Below, one piece after another: positions 1-9,998 of a stretch of 64,000 nucleotides of DNA. The stretch is taken from contig WRPE01000003.1 of the NCBI GenBank assembly GCA_009773315.1, positions 62,001 to 126,000 on the forward strand. The letters are read 5' to 3'. Origin of the DNA: Syntrophaceae bacterium (GTDB lineage: Bacteria > Desulfobacterota > Syntrophia > Syntrophales > Smithellaceae). The position numbers and the translations under genes were made by a program. The notes beneath the pieces are model-generated. The model was not told the DNA's origin. It ran no database searches and was given only the letters and a program-made list of their open reading frames with translations. Each line of letters starts with the position of its first letter. Position 1 is the first letter of the stretch.

Positions 1-162
1 CACTGGCAGAAAGTGCAAAGCGTGCTGGACGCTTTCGGAAAAAATGATCTTGATCCCATTACCGCTCAGCGGCGCATTCGGGAATTAACCGGCAAAGGAA
101 TTCCGGAAGTTGTGGACGACGCGAGCTTTCTGCTGGAAAGCATGATTAAAGGGAAAAAATAG
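1..162 (+). CDS. C-terminal fragment of an unidentified protein (cut by window start)
   Basis: The first frame is open from base 1 to a TAG at 160-162 and encodes 53 residues, starting HWQKVQSVLDAF and ending ESMIKGKK. The charged, helical, lysine-rich tail looks like a normal protein C-terminus, but too little remains to assign a family. It is one of few plus-strand genes here and converges on the cyclotransferase gene at 277-1146. A weak G/C-rich hairpin followed by a T run near 171-190 may be its terminator. Confidence 0.6.
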   Translation, partial: HWQKVQSVLDAFGKNDLDPITAQRRIRELTGKGIPEVVDDASFLLESMIKGKK

Positions 163-276
163 AGAAAATGGAGCTTTATGGCCCCTTTTTTCTGAATCCC
201 GCTTAAGCGAAACGAGCGTTCATTCTCCGTAGCGAGCTCGCGAGGGGGTTAATTAGGAAATGGGTACCAAGCCTGT

Positions 277-1146
277 TTACTTGGATAGCTGAATTTCAAA
301 TATTTTAGGCCAGTATTTACCTGTCACAAAAATACGGTCTCTCTTCGCATCATAGGCTATGCCGTTTGGCACATCTACCTGCGCATTCCGGGGAAGATAA
401 GAACGGAGTGATGATAAATTAATCCAACCCGTCACCTTACCGTTTTTGGGGGAAATCCGGACAATCAAGTCTTCCATAAATATATTCGCCCATATTTCAC
501 CTTTAATGAACTCCAGCTCATTGAGATGACCAACAGGGGTATCGCTGTCATGAACACGAATTTCCCGAACCACCTTGAACGAATCCGGATCATGAAATGT
601 GATGGTTGATGACCCGTTGCTCTTCAGCAAATGTTTGCCGTCAGAGGTCAATCCCCAACCTTCTCCCCGATAGCTTATTTTCCTGATTTCCTTGAAAGAC
701 CGGGCATCATAAATCAGAAGCGTTTCATTCTGCCACGTCAGCTGATAAATTTTCTCCTTCAGCAAGGCAATTCCCTCGCCAAAATACTCCTCGGCTATTT
801 TGATTTCTTGCAAACTTTTTCCGGTTTCCACTTCTTTTCTGGATAAAGAAGATTTTCCGTGAAGGCCGGTTGATTCATAAAAACAGCCCTGATGGAAAAA
901 CAATCCTTGCGTGAACGCACCGGTATCGTGAGGATAAGTGTTTTTAACATTAACAGACGCGATCGGAGCCCTGGTTTTCAATAAGGGTGAGCGTTTAAAC
1001 TGTTGCTGCAGCATATCTTCCGAATGGATCGGGTATGGCCATACGATAAATGCCATTAAAAAGAAAACCGTTACCTGCGATATGAATATTCCCGACCATT
1101 TTCCTGTTCCTGATCGAATTTTTTTCCGGGAAATTATGACATTCAT
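277..1146 (-). CDS. Glutaminyl-peptide cyclotransferase (glutamine cyclotransferase family)
   Basis: 289-residue exported protein. Residues about 20-40 form a hydrophobic signal or anchor segment after a basic N-terminus, so the enzyme probably acts in the periplasm. The rest is a repeated beta-propeller-like sequence with family hallmarks: YPHDTGAFTQGL near residue 70, FGEGIALL, the GEGWGLT stretch, HLNELE and the C-terminal DVPNGIA. The family converts N-terminal glutamine to pyroglutamate. The start has an upstream AGGA. It is the last gene of the leftward block, 82 bases after tsaB, and may be separately transcribed. Family call is firm; substrate is not known. Confidence 0.85.
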   Translation of the reverse strand: MNVIISRKKIRSGTGKWSGIFISQVTVFFLMAFIVWPYPIHSEDMLQQQFKRSPLLKTRAPIASVNVKNTYPHDTGAFTQGLFFHQGCFYESTGLHGKSSLSRKEVETGKSLQEIKIAEEYFGEGIALLKEKIYQLTWQNETLLIYDARSFKEIRKISYRGEGWGLTSDGKHLLKSNGSSTITFHDPDSFKVVREIRVHDSDTPVGHLNELEFIKGEIWANIFMEDLIVRISPKNGKVTGWINLSSLRSYLPRNAQVDVPNGIAYDAKRDRIFVTGKYWPKIFEIQLSK

Positions 1147-1228
1147 CCTATTAAATACCGCCTGCTCTTTGTTGTGCTGTATAAAAAAATGATCTTAAAT
1201 AAAATCGAATGGCTAGATGATGATATCT

Positions 1229-1918
1229 TTAAGGTAAGGTTTCTTTTTTCAGTTCGGCATCGGCTGAACGTAAATAAACAGGGACACATGTTGCCAAATC
1301 AAGCAAATCATTGCGATGATATTTTTCTATCGCCAGGACTCCCACGGATGAAGCGCATATAAATTGTTGTTCCGCAGAGGCTATTTTATTTTTAATTGAA
1401 AAAGAACTGATCAAGTCGGCATATTTAATTGCGCCGTCACCGACATATATCACGTCCTCTTCATGGGAATGACGAATGCTTTGCGGATCAAGGGTTCTTG
1501 CGGCTTCAAGCTGACTCAAAATACCGCCTTTGTCATATTGGTAGTAAGCAAGATACACCTGCCCACGACCGGCATCCATCATCGAACAGATAATATTTTC
1601 TTTTTTTTGCACATTGAGAGCCAGCGCGGCAAGTGTTGAAATACCCGCCGCCGGTTTTCCCGTTGACAGCATTAATCCCTTGAGGGTGCTGACGCCAATG
1701 CGTAAACCGGTAAATGATCCAGGACCCAGCGTGCAGGCGAACAAATCAATTTCAGGCCATTGAATACCCGTGATACGGCATGCTTCGTCAATGGCCGGAA
1801 GAAGTACTTCAGAATGGTTCAGACCTTTATTGACAATCGTGTCATATAAAACAGCTTTATCCCGTAACAGGGATACTGAGGCTGTTTTCGAAGAGGTATC
1901 AAAAGCTAATGTCAACAT
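1229..1918 (-). CDS. tsaB: tRNA threonylcarbamoyladenosine biosynthesis protein TsaB
   Basis: 229 residues, the usual length. The N-terminus MLTLAFDTSSKTASVSL and the GPGSFTGLRIG loop near residue 67 are diagnostic of TsaB, an inactive ASKHA-fold paralogue of TsaD. TsaB scaffolds the TsaB-TsaD-TsaE complex that transfers threonylcarbamoyl to A37 of ANN-decoding tRNAs in the cytoplasm. The start codon lies one base past the rseP stop, so translation is probably coupled. No anomaly seen. Confidence 0.95.
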   Translation of the reverse strand: MLTLAFDTSSKTASVSLLRDKAVLYDTIVNKGLNHSEVLLPAIDEACRITGIQWPEIDLFACTLGPGSFTGLRIGVSTLKGLMLSTGKPAAGISTLAALALNVQKKENIICSMMDAGRGQVYLAYYQYDKGGILSQLEAARTLDPQSIRHSHEEDVIYVGDGAIKYADLISSFSIKNKIASAEQQFICASSVGVLAIEKYHRNDLLDLATCVPVYLRSADAELKKETLP

Positions 1919-1919
1919 A

Positions 1920-3011
1920 TTACTTAAAAAATTTCAAAATATCATTGATCGGTTTGATATTGAGCCGTTCAATATCGATCATGATGACAAAAATCATCAG
2001 CATCAATAATACGACAAAACCGATTTGCTGAGATATTTCTTTAATTTTACTTGGAATTTCTCTTCGGGTCACCATCTCGATGAGATAAAAGAATATATGC
2101 CCTCCATCCAAAACAGGAATGGGGAACAAATTAATTACCCCCAAGTTAATCGAAAGAATAGCCATAAAAAGAATAAACGGGACAAGACCTTCTTTGACCT
2201 GAGCTCCCGCCACCTGAGCAATAAAAATGGGTCCACCCAGAGTCCTGGGTGATATAACCCCTTCAATCATTTTTACTACGGAAATAACCGTCAATTTGCT
2301 TATTTCCCATGTCTTACCAACTGAAGAAACAATGGCCATCAGAGGATTTTTTCTTTCAATGACCACATTGCCTGCAGGCGAGACACCTATCAGGTAGGTC
2401 GATTCTTCTTCACCGAAAATATTCTTTGCCTTGGACAATTTCGGTTTTACGACGAAAATCTTCTCCTCATTCCCACGTTGAACGACTACTTTAATATCAA
2501 TACCTTTACTCTTTGTTATAATTGGTTTTATTTCTTCCCAATAGGTTATTTTTTCATCATTGAGCGCTAGAATCTTATCACCGGTGACAAGGCCCGCCTC
2601 CAAGGCAGAAGAACCCTGTGACATCTGTCCGATGACGGGAATGAGGTTAGGTAGTCCATACATAAAAACAATAAAGAAAATGACAATGGCCAGAAGAAAG
2701 TTAAAAACCGGCCCCGCCAGCACAATGAGTAAGCGCTTCCAGGTTGGTTGTTTAAAAAACGACCTTTCCTCATCTTCCGGCAGCAATTCTTCCGTACCGG
2801 ATTCACCCAACAGTTTGACATATCCACCTAATGGTATCCAGGAAAGGACATACTCTGTCTCCCCTATTTTTTTTCCAATAATTTTAGGTCCAAAGCCCAG
2901 GGAAAATTTAAGAACCCCTACTCCCCCAATGCGTGCGGCCAGAAAATGGCCCAACTCATGAACAAAAATCAGAATGCCCAGTAAAACGATAAATGAAATT
3001 AAGGTAACCAA
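1920..3011 (-). CDS. rseP: RIP site-2 zinc metalloprotease RseP
   Basis: 363-residue inner-membrane protease. The zinc motif HELGH is at residues 18-22 inside the first membrane segment. A PDZ domain lies at about residues 130-200, and the third zinc ligand motif is seen as PVLDGGH near residue 300. The family cuts transmembrane anti-sigma factors after a first periplasmic cut and also clears signal peptides. The start is TTG with an AAGGA 8 bases upstream; no better ATG exists nearby. It lies directly after dxr, the classic cdsA-dxr-rseP order. The N-terminal half carries one PDZ domain, not the two of E. coli RseP. Confidence 0.95.
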   Translation of the reverse strand: MVTLISFIVLLGILIFVHELGHFLAARIGGVGVLKFSLGFGPKIIGKKIGETEYVLSWIPLGGYVKLLGESGTEELLPEDEERSFFKQPTWKRLLIVLAGPVFNFLLAIVIFFIVFMYGLPNLIPVIGQMSQGSSALEAGLVTGDKILALNDEKITYWEEIKPIITKSKGIDIKVVVQRGNEEKIFVVKPKLSKAKNIFGEEESTYLIGVSPAGNVVIERKNPLMAIVSSVGKTWEISKLTVISVVKMIEGVISPRTLGGPIFIAQVAGAQVKEGLVPFILFMAILSINLGVINLFPIPVLDGGHIFFYLIEMVTRREIPSKIKEISQQIGFVVLLMLMIFVIMIDIERLNIKPINDILKFFK

Positions 3012-3015
3012 ACTA

Positions 3016-4182
3016 TCATCCTTTCTTTAACTTTTTAATAACGTTTTCCGCCTGTGTTCTGGCTTCACTATCGACATCGAGGATATCTTCCAGAGATGGA
3101 TTGCGTTGTGTCTGGTGCTTATCCAATACTATTTCTATTACTTTGGGCAGATCATTAAAGCAAATTTTATTTTCAATAAACGCGGCAACAGCAACTTCGT
3201 TGGCTGCATTCAATGCCGCAGGAGCCGTTTCCCCTATGAGTCCCGCCTCATACGCAAGCCCCAGGCACGGAAATTTCTTCATATCCGGTGAATAAAATTC
3301 CAGATGGCCTGTCTTCGCCAGATTTAATCTTGACAGGTCATTTATCATACGATCCGGATAGGTCAAAGCATACGCAATCGGTATTCTCATATCAGCAATA
3401 CCCAGTTGCGCTAAAATGGATCCGTCAAGAAGTTCAATCAGCGAATGAACCACACTCTGCGGATGAATTAAAACATCGATACGGCCGATGTCCAGATTAA
3501 ACAACCATTTTGCCTCAATAACTTCCAGTCCTTTATTCATCAGGGATGCCGAATCAATCGTGATTTTTCGGCCCATTTTCCAGCGCGGATGCTTGAGCGC
3601 CTGTTCCAATCTCACTTTCTTCAGATCATCCTTAGAGAAATTTAAAAAAGGGCCGCCGGACGCCGTTAAAATAATCCGGCGTAATGATTGCGGCTTCTGT
3701 CCTTCCAAACATTGAAATATCGCGCTGTGCTCACTATCTACGGGAAGTATGTTAATCTTTTTTATCTTAGCTTTTTTTGTAACGAGGTGCCCTGCGATGA
3801 CCATGGTTTCTTTATTCGCCAGCGCAATATCTTTCCCCGCCTCTATCGCCGCCAGTGTTGGTTTCAGGCCTGCTGCGCCGGAAATGGCTGAAATAACCGT
3901 ATCGGACGCTGGATAGGAAGCAACTTCTTCAACCCCCGTTTCATCGTAAAGGATTGAAATATTATTCCTGAGTCCCAGGATTTGGCGTAATCGCTCAGCG
4001 TCTTGTCTGGCTCGAACCGCAACGATCTCAGGCTGAAATTTTAAAACCTGTTGGGCCAGAAGTCGAATATTTTGGCCTGCCGCAAGCGCCATGACTTTAA
4101 ATTTTTTAGGATTTTTTTCGATAACATCCAGCGCGCTGACACCGATGGACCCTGTCGATCCTAAAAGAGTTATTTTTTTCAT
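3016..4182 (-). CDS. dxr: 1-deoxy-D-xylulose 5-phosphate reductoisomerase
   Basis: 388 residues from MKKITLLGSTGSIGVS, whose GSTGSIG loop is the NADPH-binding signature. DXR converts DOXP to MEP, the first committed step of non-mevalonate isoprenoid synthesis. The conserved LPVDSEHSAIFQ segment (metal and substrate binding) and the ASLMNKGLE motif are present. I chose the ATG at 4182, which overlaps the cdsA stop as TAATG; the open frame runs 60 codons further upstream, but that part is only the shadow of cdsA. Its product feeds uppS in the same operon. Confidence 0.97.
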   Translation of the reverse strand: MKKITLLGSTGSIGVSALDVIEKNPKKFKVMALAAGQNIRLLAQQVLKFQPEIVAVRARQDAERLRQILGLRNNISILYDETGVEEVASYPASDTVISAISGAAGLKPTLAAIEAGKDIALANKETMVIAGHLVTKKAKIKKINILPVDSEHSAIFQCLEGQKPQSLRRIILTASGGPFLNFSKDDLKKVRLEQALKHPRWKMGRKITIDSASLMNKGLEVIEAKWLFNLDIGRIDVLIHPQSVVHSLIELLDGSILAQLGIADMRIPIAYALTYPDRMINDLSRLNLAKTGHLEFYSPDMKKFPCLGLAYEAGLIGETAPAALNAANEVAVAAFIENKICFNDLPKVIEIVLDKHQTQRNPSLEDILDVDSEARTQAENVIKKLKKG

Positions 4183-4997
4183 TAGCCGATCACAAAAATC
4201 CGGTAATAATAAACAAAGGGAGCCACGAAGATCAGACTGTCCATCCGGTCCATCAGTCCCCCGTGCCCGGGCAACAGCGCACTGGCGTCTTTTCTGCCAT
4301 AATTTCTTTTGATGGCGGATTCGCAAAGGTCGCCCAACTGTCCGATGATACCGGCCACACAACCGAGAATCAGAAAGTGGATTAATGAGATCCGGGGCAT
4401 CAAATAGTATCCAAATATGCAGGCAGCTATTGTGCCGCCCACAATAAGTCCGATAGAGCCTTCGACCGTTTTACCCGGACTTACCAATGGAATCAGCTTT
4501 CTTTTACCTAAAGACTTACCCACATAAAGCGCCACAGTATCACCAACAATTGCAATGACCAGCACCAGTAAGATCCAGTAGATGCCGCTGTCCAGCTTTC
4601 GAAGCAGGATAAAATGCGATGTCAGTAACGGAATATAAACCATTCCGAAAATCACTTTGGCCACAGAGGACACATCAAAGTTGCTTTCATTGACTTTCCA
4701 GAGAAAAACAATAAATACGGCAATAGTCGCAAAGACAAGGAGGGCAACTAACAATTGGGCATCCCCGAAGAGCACAACCCCGGGAATGAGAATTGCAATC
4801 AGCAGGCTTTCAACTTTTTCTTTCAGAAAACCATGGCCAAAAACAATGCCGTTATATTCCCAAACACCGCCGATAATACACAGCGTAATTACCGCAGCCA
4901 ATAATTCTAAAGGGCCAAATACGATAATCAGAAGCAATGCCACAGCTAAAATAATACCGGTCAGCCATCTTTGCAGATTCGAATTTTTTATAACCAT
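4182..4997 (-). CDS. cdsA: Phosphatidate cytidylyltransferase (CDP-diacylglycerol synthase)
   Basis: 271-residue multi-spanning membrane protein. The CdsA signature occupies the C-terminal third, including SPGKTVEGSIG and GDLCESAIKRNYGRKDAS, ending near PGHGGLMDRMDS. The enzyme makes CDP-diacylglycerol from phosphatidate and CTP, the branch point for all phospholipids. It sits between uppS and dxr, as in many proteobacteria, and its stop overlaps the dxr start by one base. An AAAGGG lies upstream of the ATG. Confidence 0.96.
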   Translation of the reverse strand: MVIKNSNLQRWLTGIILAVALLLIIVFGPLELLAAVITLCIIGGVWEYNGIVFGHGFLKEKVESLLIAILIPGVVLFGDAQLLVALLVFATIAVFIVFLWKVNESNFDVSSVAKVIFGMVYIPLLTSHFILLRKLDSGIYWILLVLVIAIVGDTVALYVGKSLGKRKLIPLVSPGKTVEGSIGLIVGGTIAACIFGYYLMPRISLIHFLILGCVAGIIGQLGDLCESAIKRNYGRKDASALLPGHGGLMDRMDSLIFVAPFVYYYRIFVIG

Positions 4998-5018
4998 TTT
5001 TGCCCTTTGTGTAAAAAA

Positions 5019-5756
5019 CTATTTGTTGTTGACTTGCTCGCTCGTTAATCCGAAACGTCGTTCGCGGCGCTGGTAAACAGCAATCGCCTTTAACAAATCG
5101 TCTTTTTTAAAATCAGGCCATAAGACATCTGTAAAATAAAGTTCCGAATAAGCAAGCTGCCAGAGAAGAAAATTACTGATACGATATTCGCCGCTGGTCC
5201 GAATCAACAGATCGGGATCAGGAATGTTGTTCGTATATAAATAACGTCCAACCGTATCATTATCTATATCAGCGAGATCAAGTTTTCCTTCCCGGTTATC
5301 TGAAATCATTTTTTTGACGGCAAAAATAATCTCATCCCGGCTACCGTAACTTAAGGCCAGATTCAATACCATTTTACGATTTTTTTCGGTTAGTTCTTTC
5401 ACCTCAAGAAGCTTTTTTTTCACCGTAGGATAGAGTCGTTCAACATCTCCGATGGTCGTGAGCCGTATTTCCTGTTTTTGAAGTGTCGGCGCTTCCTTGT
5501 CCAAATAGTCTGTAAGCAAAGACATCAGGGCGTTAACCTCCTCATTGGGCCTGCCCCAGTTTTCAGAGGAGAAAGCAAATAGAGTCAAGCATTGAATCCC
5601 AATTTCACGACACGCTGTTACTGTTGTCTTGACGGCCTGAGCCCCTTTTTTATGGCCTCGAATTCGCCCCATCGCGTGCTGTTTTGCCCAGCGCCCATTG
5701 CCGTCCATAATAATGGCTATGTGTCGGGGTAAGTTATTTTGATCAATTTTTAACAT
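5019..5756 (-). CDS. uppS: Isoprenyl transferase (undecaprenyl diphosphate synthase)
   Basis: 245 residues, standard for cis-prenyltransferases. The N-terminal IAIIMDGNGRWA carries the catalytic Asp and the pyrophosphate-binding loop. The ALSYGSRDEI and PDLLIRTSGEYRISNFLLWQ motifs follow, then YFTDVLWPDF. It builds C55 undecaprenyl diphosphate, the carrier lipid for peptidoglycan and for the arabinose donor made by the arn operon further along. The start codon has only a weak, very close AGGA, so the exact start is less certain than the identity. Confidence 0.96.
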   Translation of the reverse strand: MLKIDQNNLPRHIAIIMDGNGRWAKQHAMGRIRGHKKGAQAVKTTVTACREIGIQCLTLFAFSSENWGRPNEEVNALMSLLTDYLDKEAPTLQKQEIRLTTIGDVERLYPTVKKKLLEVKELTEKNRKMVLNLALSYGSRDEIIFAVKKMISDNREGKLDLADIDNDTVGRYLYTNNIPDPDLLIRTSGEYRISNFLLWQLAYSELYFTDVLWPDFKKDDLLKAIAVYQRRERRFGLTSEQVNNK

Positions 5757-5830
5757 TCCTATTCAATATATCCTCAAAAACAAATGGGGAGCTTTTGACT
5801 CCCCATTGTGATGTTTCTCTGCGATTAGAT

Positions 5831-6388
5831 TTAAATCTCCATGATTTCTTTTTCTTTGGCCGCCAGAATCTTATCTGTCTTTTCAATATAGCGGTCCGTT
5901 AATTTCTGAACTTCATCTTGTGCGTCGTGTAGTTCATCTTCGGACATTTTATTATTCTTTTTTAAATCTTTTAACGCTTCGTTGGCATCGCGACGTTCGT
6001 TGCGTAATTTAACTTTACCTTCTTCCGCCATTTTTTTAACAACTTTCACAAGTTCCTTGCGCCTCTCCTCCGTTAATTGCGGAATGGACAGTCGAATGAT
6101 CTTGCCGTCGCTGGAAGGCATCAAACCCAAATCGGACTTCTGAATCGCTTTTTCAATCGCGCCGATGGCTGTCGCATCCCAAGGCGCAATCACGATGAGT
6201 CGGCTTTCCGGGACGGAAAGAGTAGCAACCTGGGCAATCGGGGTTGGTGCTCCATAATAATCAACCTTGATGCCATCCAGCAGTGAAACAGACGCTCGAC
6301 CAGTTCTTACTCTGCTGAATGATTTTTCCAGAGAAGATATTGTTTTTTCCATCTCATCCTTGAATTTCTGAAAAATCTGCTCTTTCAT
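5831..6388 (-). CDS. frr: Ribosome recycling factor
   Basis: 185 residues, starting [13 protein letters not shown]. With EF-G it splits post-termination ribosomes. The family hallmarks are the three-helix-bundle sequence with [23 protein letters not shown] and the C-terminal helix rich in Lys/Glu. An earlier ATG at 6394 exists, but GGAG sits about 7 bases ahead of the ATG at 6388 and only one base from the other, so I prefer 6388. It follows pyrH within a few bases, the usual order. Confidence 0.97.
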   Translation of the reverse strand: MKEQIFQKFKDEMEKTISSLEKSFSRVRTGRASVSLLDGIKVDYYGAPTPIAQVATLSVPESRLIVIAPWDATAIGAIEKAIQKSDLGLMPSSDGKIIRLSIPQLTEERRKELVKVVKKMAEEGKVKLRNERRDANEALKDLKKNNKMSEDELHDAQDEVQKLTDRYIEKTDKILAAKEKEIMEI

Positions 6389-6390
6389 GA

Positions 6391-7721
<1,331 letters not shown>

Positions 7722-7783
7722 TTTCATATCCTCCTAGAATTCTATTCCTTACCTATACTTTTGTCCCAGATTTTGCGCATTCA

Positions 7784-8596
7784 CTACTTATCCGTTCCGG
7801 CAGAAGAAACATTTTCCATCTCGACGCTTTCCGGAATATCCGCTTCGGCATCTTTATTTTCCACCACAGCTGCCCCTGCTTCTTTGTTGGATTCGGCAGT
7901 CAACTTCTCTTCGAATCGTTTTTTGCCTTCTAAAACCGCATCAGCAAATTTCGATGCAAACAATTTTATGGCCCGAATGGCATCATCATTTCCCGGAATG
8001 ATATAATCAATATCCGTCGGATCGCAATTGGTATCGACAATGGCGACCAACGGAACTTTCAATTTCTTCGCTTCCAGAACGGTAATGTGTTCCCGGTTGG
8101 GGTCGACAATGAAAACAGCGGCCGGGTGGGACTTCATGTTCTTAATCCCGCCTAAAACATTTTCCAACTTATCCATCTCTTTTTGCAATTTGGTGATTTC
8201 TTTTTTGGGAAAAGCTTTAATGGAATCGTCATTAAACATCTTGTTTAAGCTGTTTAAGCGATCAACACTCTTTTTAACGGTGACAAAATTGGTTAACATG
8301 CCGCCCAGCCAACGCTGATTGACAAACGGCATGCCGCAGCGCAACGCTTCTTCCCGGATTGCTTCCTGGGATTGTTTCTTGGTTCCGACAAAAAGAATTT
8401 CTTTCCCCTGGCTGACCGTATCTACAACAAAGTTGTAGGCCGTTTGGAACATACCAACGGTTTGCTGTAAGTCAATAATGTAGATGTTGTTGCGCGCCCC
8501 GAAGATATAGGGTTTCATCTTGGGGTTCCATTTGTTGGTTTGATGCCCGAAATGGACACCGGCCTCGAGTAACAGTTTCATTGAAATTGCTGACAT
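7784..8596 (-). CDS. rpsB: 30S ribosomal protein S2
   Basis: 270 residues from [19 protein letters not shown], a canonical S2 N-terminus. The [19 protein letters not shown] and [15 protein letters not shown] motifs and the [12 protein letters not shown] segment are all present. An acidic extension of about 40 residues follows the core. The start at 8596 has a strong AAAGGAG; the frame is open a further 26 codons upstream but reads through a leader with no family similarity. It is the first gene of the translation/isoprenoid operon and has a plausible promoter at 8700-8728. Confidence 0.97.
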   Translation of the reverse strand: MSAISMKLLLEAGVHFGHQTNKWNPKMKPYIFGARNNIYIIDLQQTVGMFQTAYNFVVDTVSQGKEILFVGTKKQSQEAIREEALRCGMPFVNQRWLGGMLTNFVTVKKSVDRLNSLNKMFNDDSIKAFPKKEITKLQKEMDKLENVLGGIKNMKSHPAAVFIVDPNREHITVLEAKKLKVPLVAIVDTNCDPTDIDYIIPGNDDAIRAIKLFASKFADAVLEGKKRFEEKLTAESNKEAGAAVVENKDAEADIPESVEMENVSSAGTDK

Positions 8597-8699
8597 ATTT
8601 TTTCTCCTTTGTTTTTTTCCGCCACCCCCGTCATCTTGCGCGACACACTTAATTTCTAAGCAACATGCCGTCAATCAGAGGATGTGTGAAATTTTGAGG

Positions 8700-8728
8700 G
8701 AATTACCACAAATAATCGAATTGTTCAA
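8700..8728 (-). promoter_or_regulatory. Putative sigma-70 promoter of the rpsB operon
   Basis: On the minus strand TTGAAC (8723-8728) is followed by a 17-base spacer and TAATTC (8700-8705). This sits about 100 bases upstream of the rpsB start and downstream of argJ, giving a leader long enough for S2 autoregulation. Assigned by pattern only. Confidence 0.5.
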
Positions 8729-8777
8729 GATAAAATAACTTTTTCGGCAATAAAATTAGTATATTTTATTCATTTTC

Positions 8778-9977
8778 TCATGTTGAATAATCAGCGTTGA
8801 TTTTAACATAATCGTATGAAAGATCCGATGTATAAACCGAATAGGACTTATCGCCGCTTCCCAGACCGACACGGATCTCGATTTTGCTGCCTTGAAAGAT
8901 TTCTTTCAATTTAGAAAGAGTGATATTAGCAGGTGTATCCTGTGAAAATACGGTCATATTACCAATCGATAAACTGATTTTTTCTTTTTCCAGCGGTATT
9001 CCCGAAGAACCAATGGCTGCAATAATTCTGCCCCAGTTGGGATCTTCGCCAAAAAAAGCTGTTTTGACAAGATTAGAATTGGCAACCGCATAAGCGACAC
9101 GCCTCGCATCGGATTTTGATTTAGCGCCGTCAACCACAATGGTTATAAATTTTGTCGCACCCTCGCCATCTTTAACTACGGCACAAGACAGTTCGGACAA
9201 GACATCCGTCAGCATTTCTCGAAACCTTTGGAGGCGCGCCTGAGCCCTCTCCAACGGATTGTTTCCAGCCAGACCGTTGGCCAGAATGATAGCCGTGTCA
9301 TTGGTGCTCATGCAACCATCGACGCTGATGGCGTTGAATGTGGAATCAATCACCTGATGAAATACGGTATTGAGCGCCTTGGCGTCAATTAATGCGTCAG
9401 TCATCACGTAAGTCAGCAACGTTGCCATATTCGGTTCAATCATGCCGGCGCCTTTGGCAATCCCGCAAATCGTGATATCCTTCGCGCCAACGATTCCTTT
9501 GCGAATGGCTATTTTGGGATACTTATCCGTTGTCATCATGGCCGCTTCGGCATCTTCGATACCCCATTCGTTGAGACCCTTGACCAGCTTGCCGATGCCG
9601 CTTTCAATTTTCTTAACAGGAAGCCTTTTACCGATCACACCCGTTGAACAAACCAAAAGGTGCTCTTCGGGAATTTTTAATTGCCTGGCCGCAGCCCCCG
9701 AAACAGCCAGCGCATCCACCATGCCCTCTTTTCCGGTTGCCGCGTTGGCACAGCCGCTGTTAGTGATAATTGCTTGCGCTATTCCTTTTTTGATCCTCTC
9801 CGCATCAATTAAAACCGGTGCGGCCTTGAAAGTATTTTTCGTAAATAGCGCGGCTACCTTTGCCGGAACTGTGGAATAGATCAGCCCCAAATCCTTTTGG
9901 TCGCCACCTTTAATGCCTACGGAAACGCCATTGGCTAAAAAACCGGGAACACTAATTTTAAGCGTCGATTTCACCAT
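8778..9977 (-). CDS. argJ: Bifunctional ornithine acetyltransferase / N-acetylglutamate synthase
   Basis: About 399 residues. ArgJ moves the acetyl group from N-acetylornithine to glutamate in arginine synthesis, and some members also use acetyl-CoA. The precursor cleaves itself ahead of a catalytic Thr, seen here in KGAGMIEPNMATLLTY near residue 190. GEGATKFITI and EDPNWGRIIAAIG in the beta subunit are also typical. The ATG at 9977 has GAGGAG 8 bases upstream; a GTG at 9986 is possible. It follows secA closely and may share its transcript, though the two functions are unrelated. Confidence 0.95.
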   Translation of the reverse strand: MVKSTLKISVPGFLANGVSVGIKGGDQKDLGLIYSTVPAKVAALFTKNTFKAAPVLIDAERIKKGIAQAIITNSGCANAATGKEGMVDALAVSGAAARQLKIPEEHLLVCSTGVIGKRLPVKKIESGIGKLVKGLNEWGIEDAEAAMMTTDKYPKIAIRKGIVGAKDITICGIAKGAGMIEPNMATLLTYVMTDALIDAKALNTVFHQVIDSTFNAISVDGCMSTNDTAIILANGLAGNNPLERAQARLQRFREMLTDVLSELSCAVVKDGEGATKFITIVVDGAKSKSDARRVAYAVANSNLVKTAFFGEDPNWGRIIAAIGSSGIPLEKEKISLSIGNMTVFSQDTPANITLSKLKEIFQGSKIEIRVGLGSGDKSYSVYTSDLSYDYVKINADYST

Positions 9978-9998
9978 CACTGCCACTCCTCTAAAAGC

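Noticed and set aside
3101-4312. Several plus-strand open frames opposite dxr and cdsA
   Set aside because: They are antisense shadows of well-conserved genes with no ribosome-binding sites.
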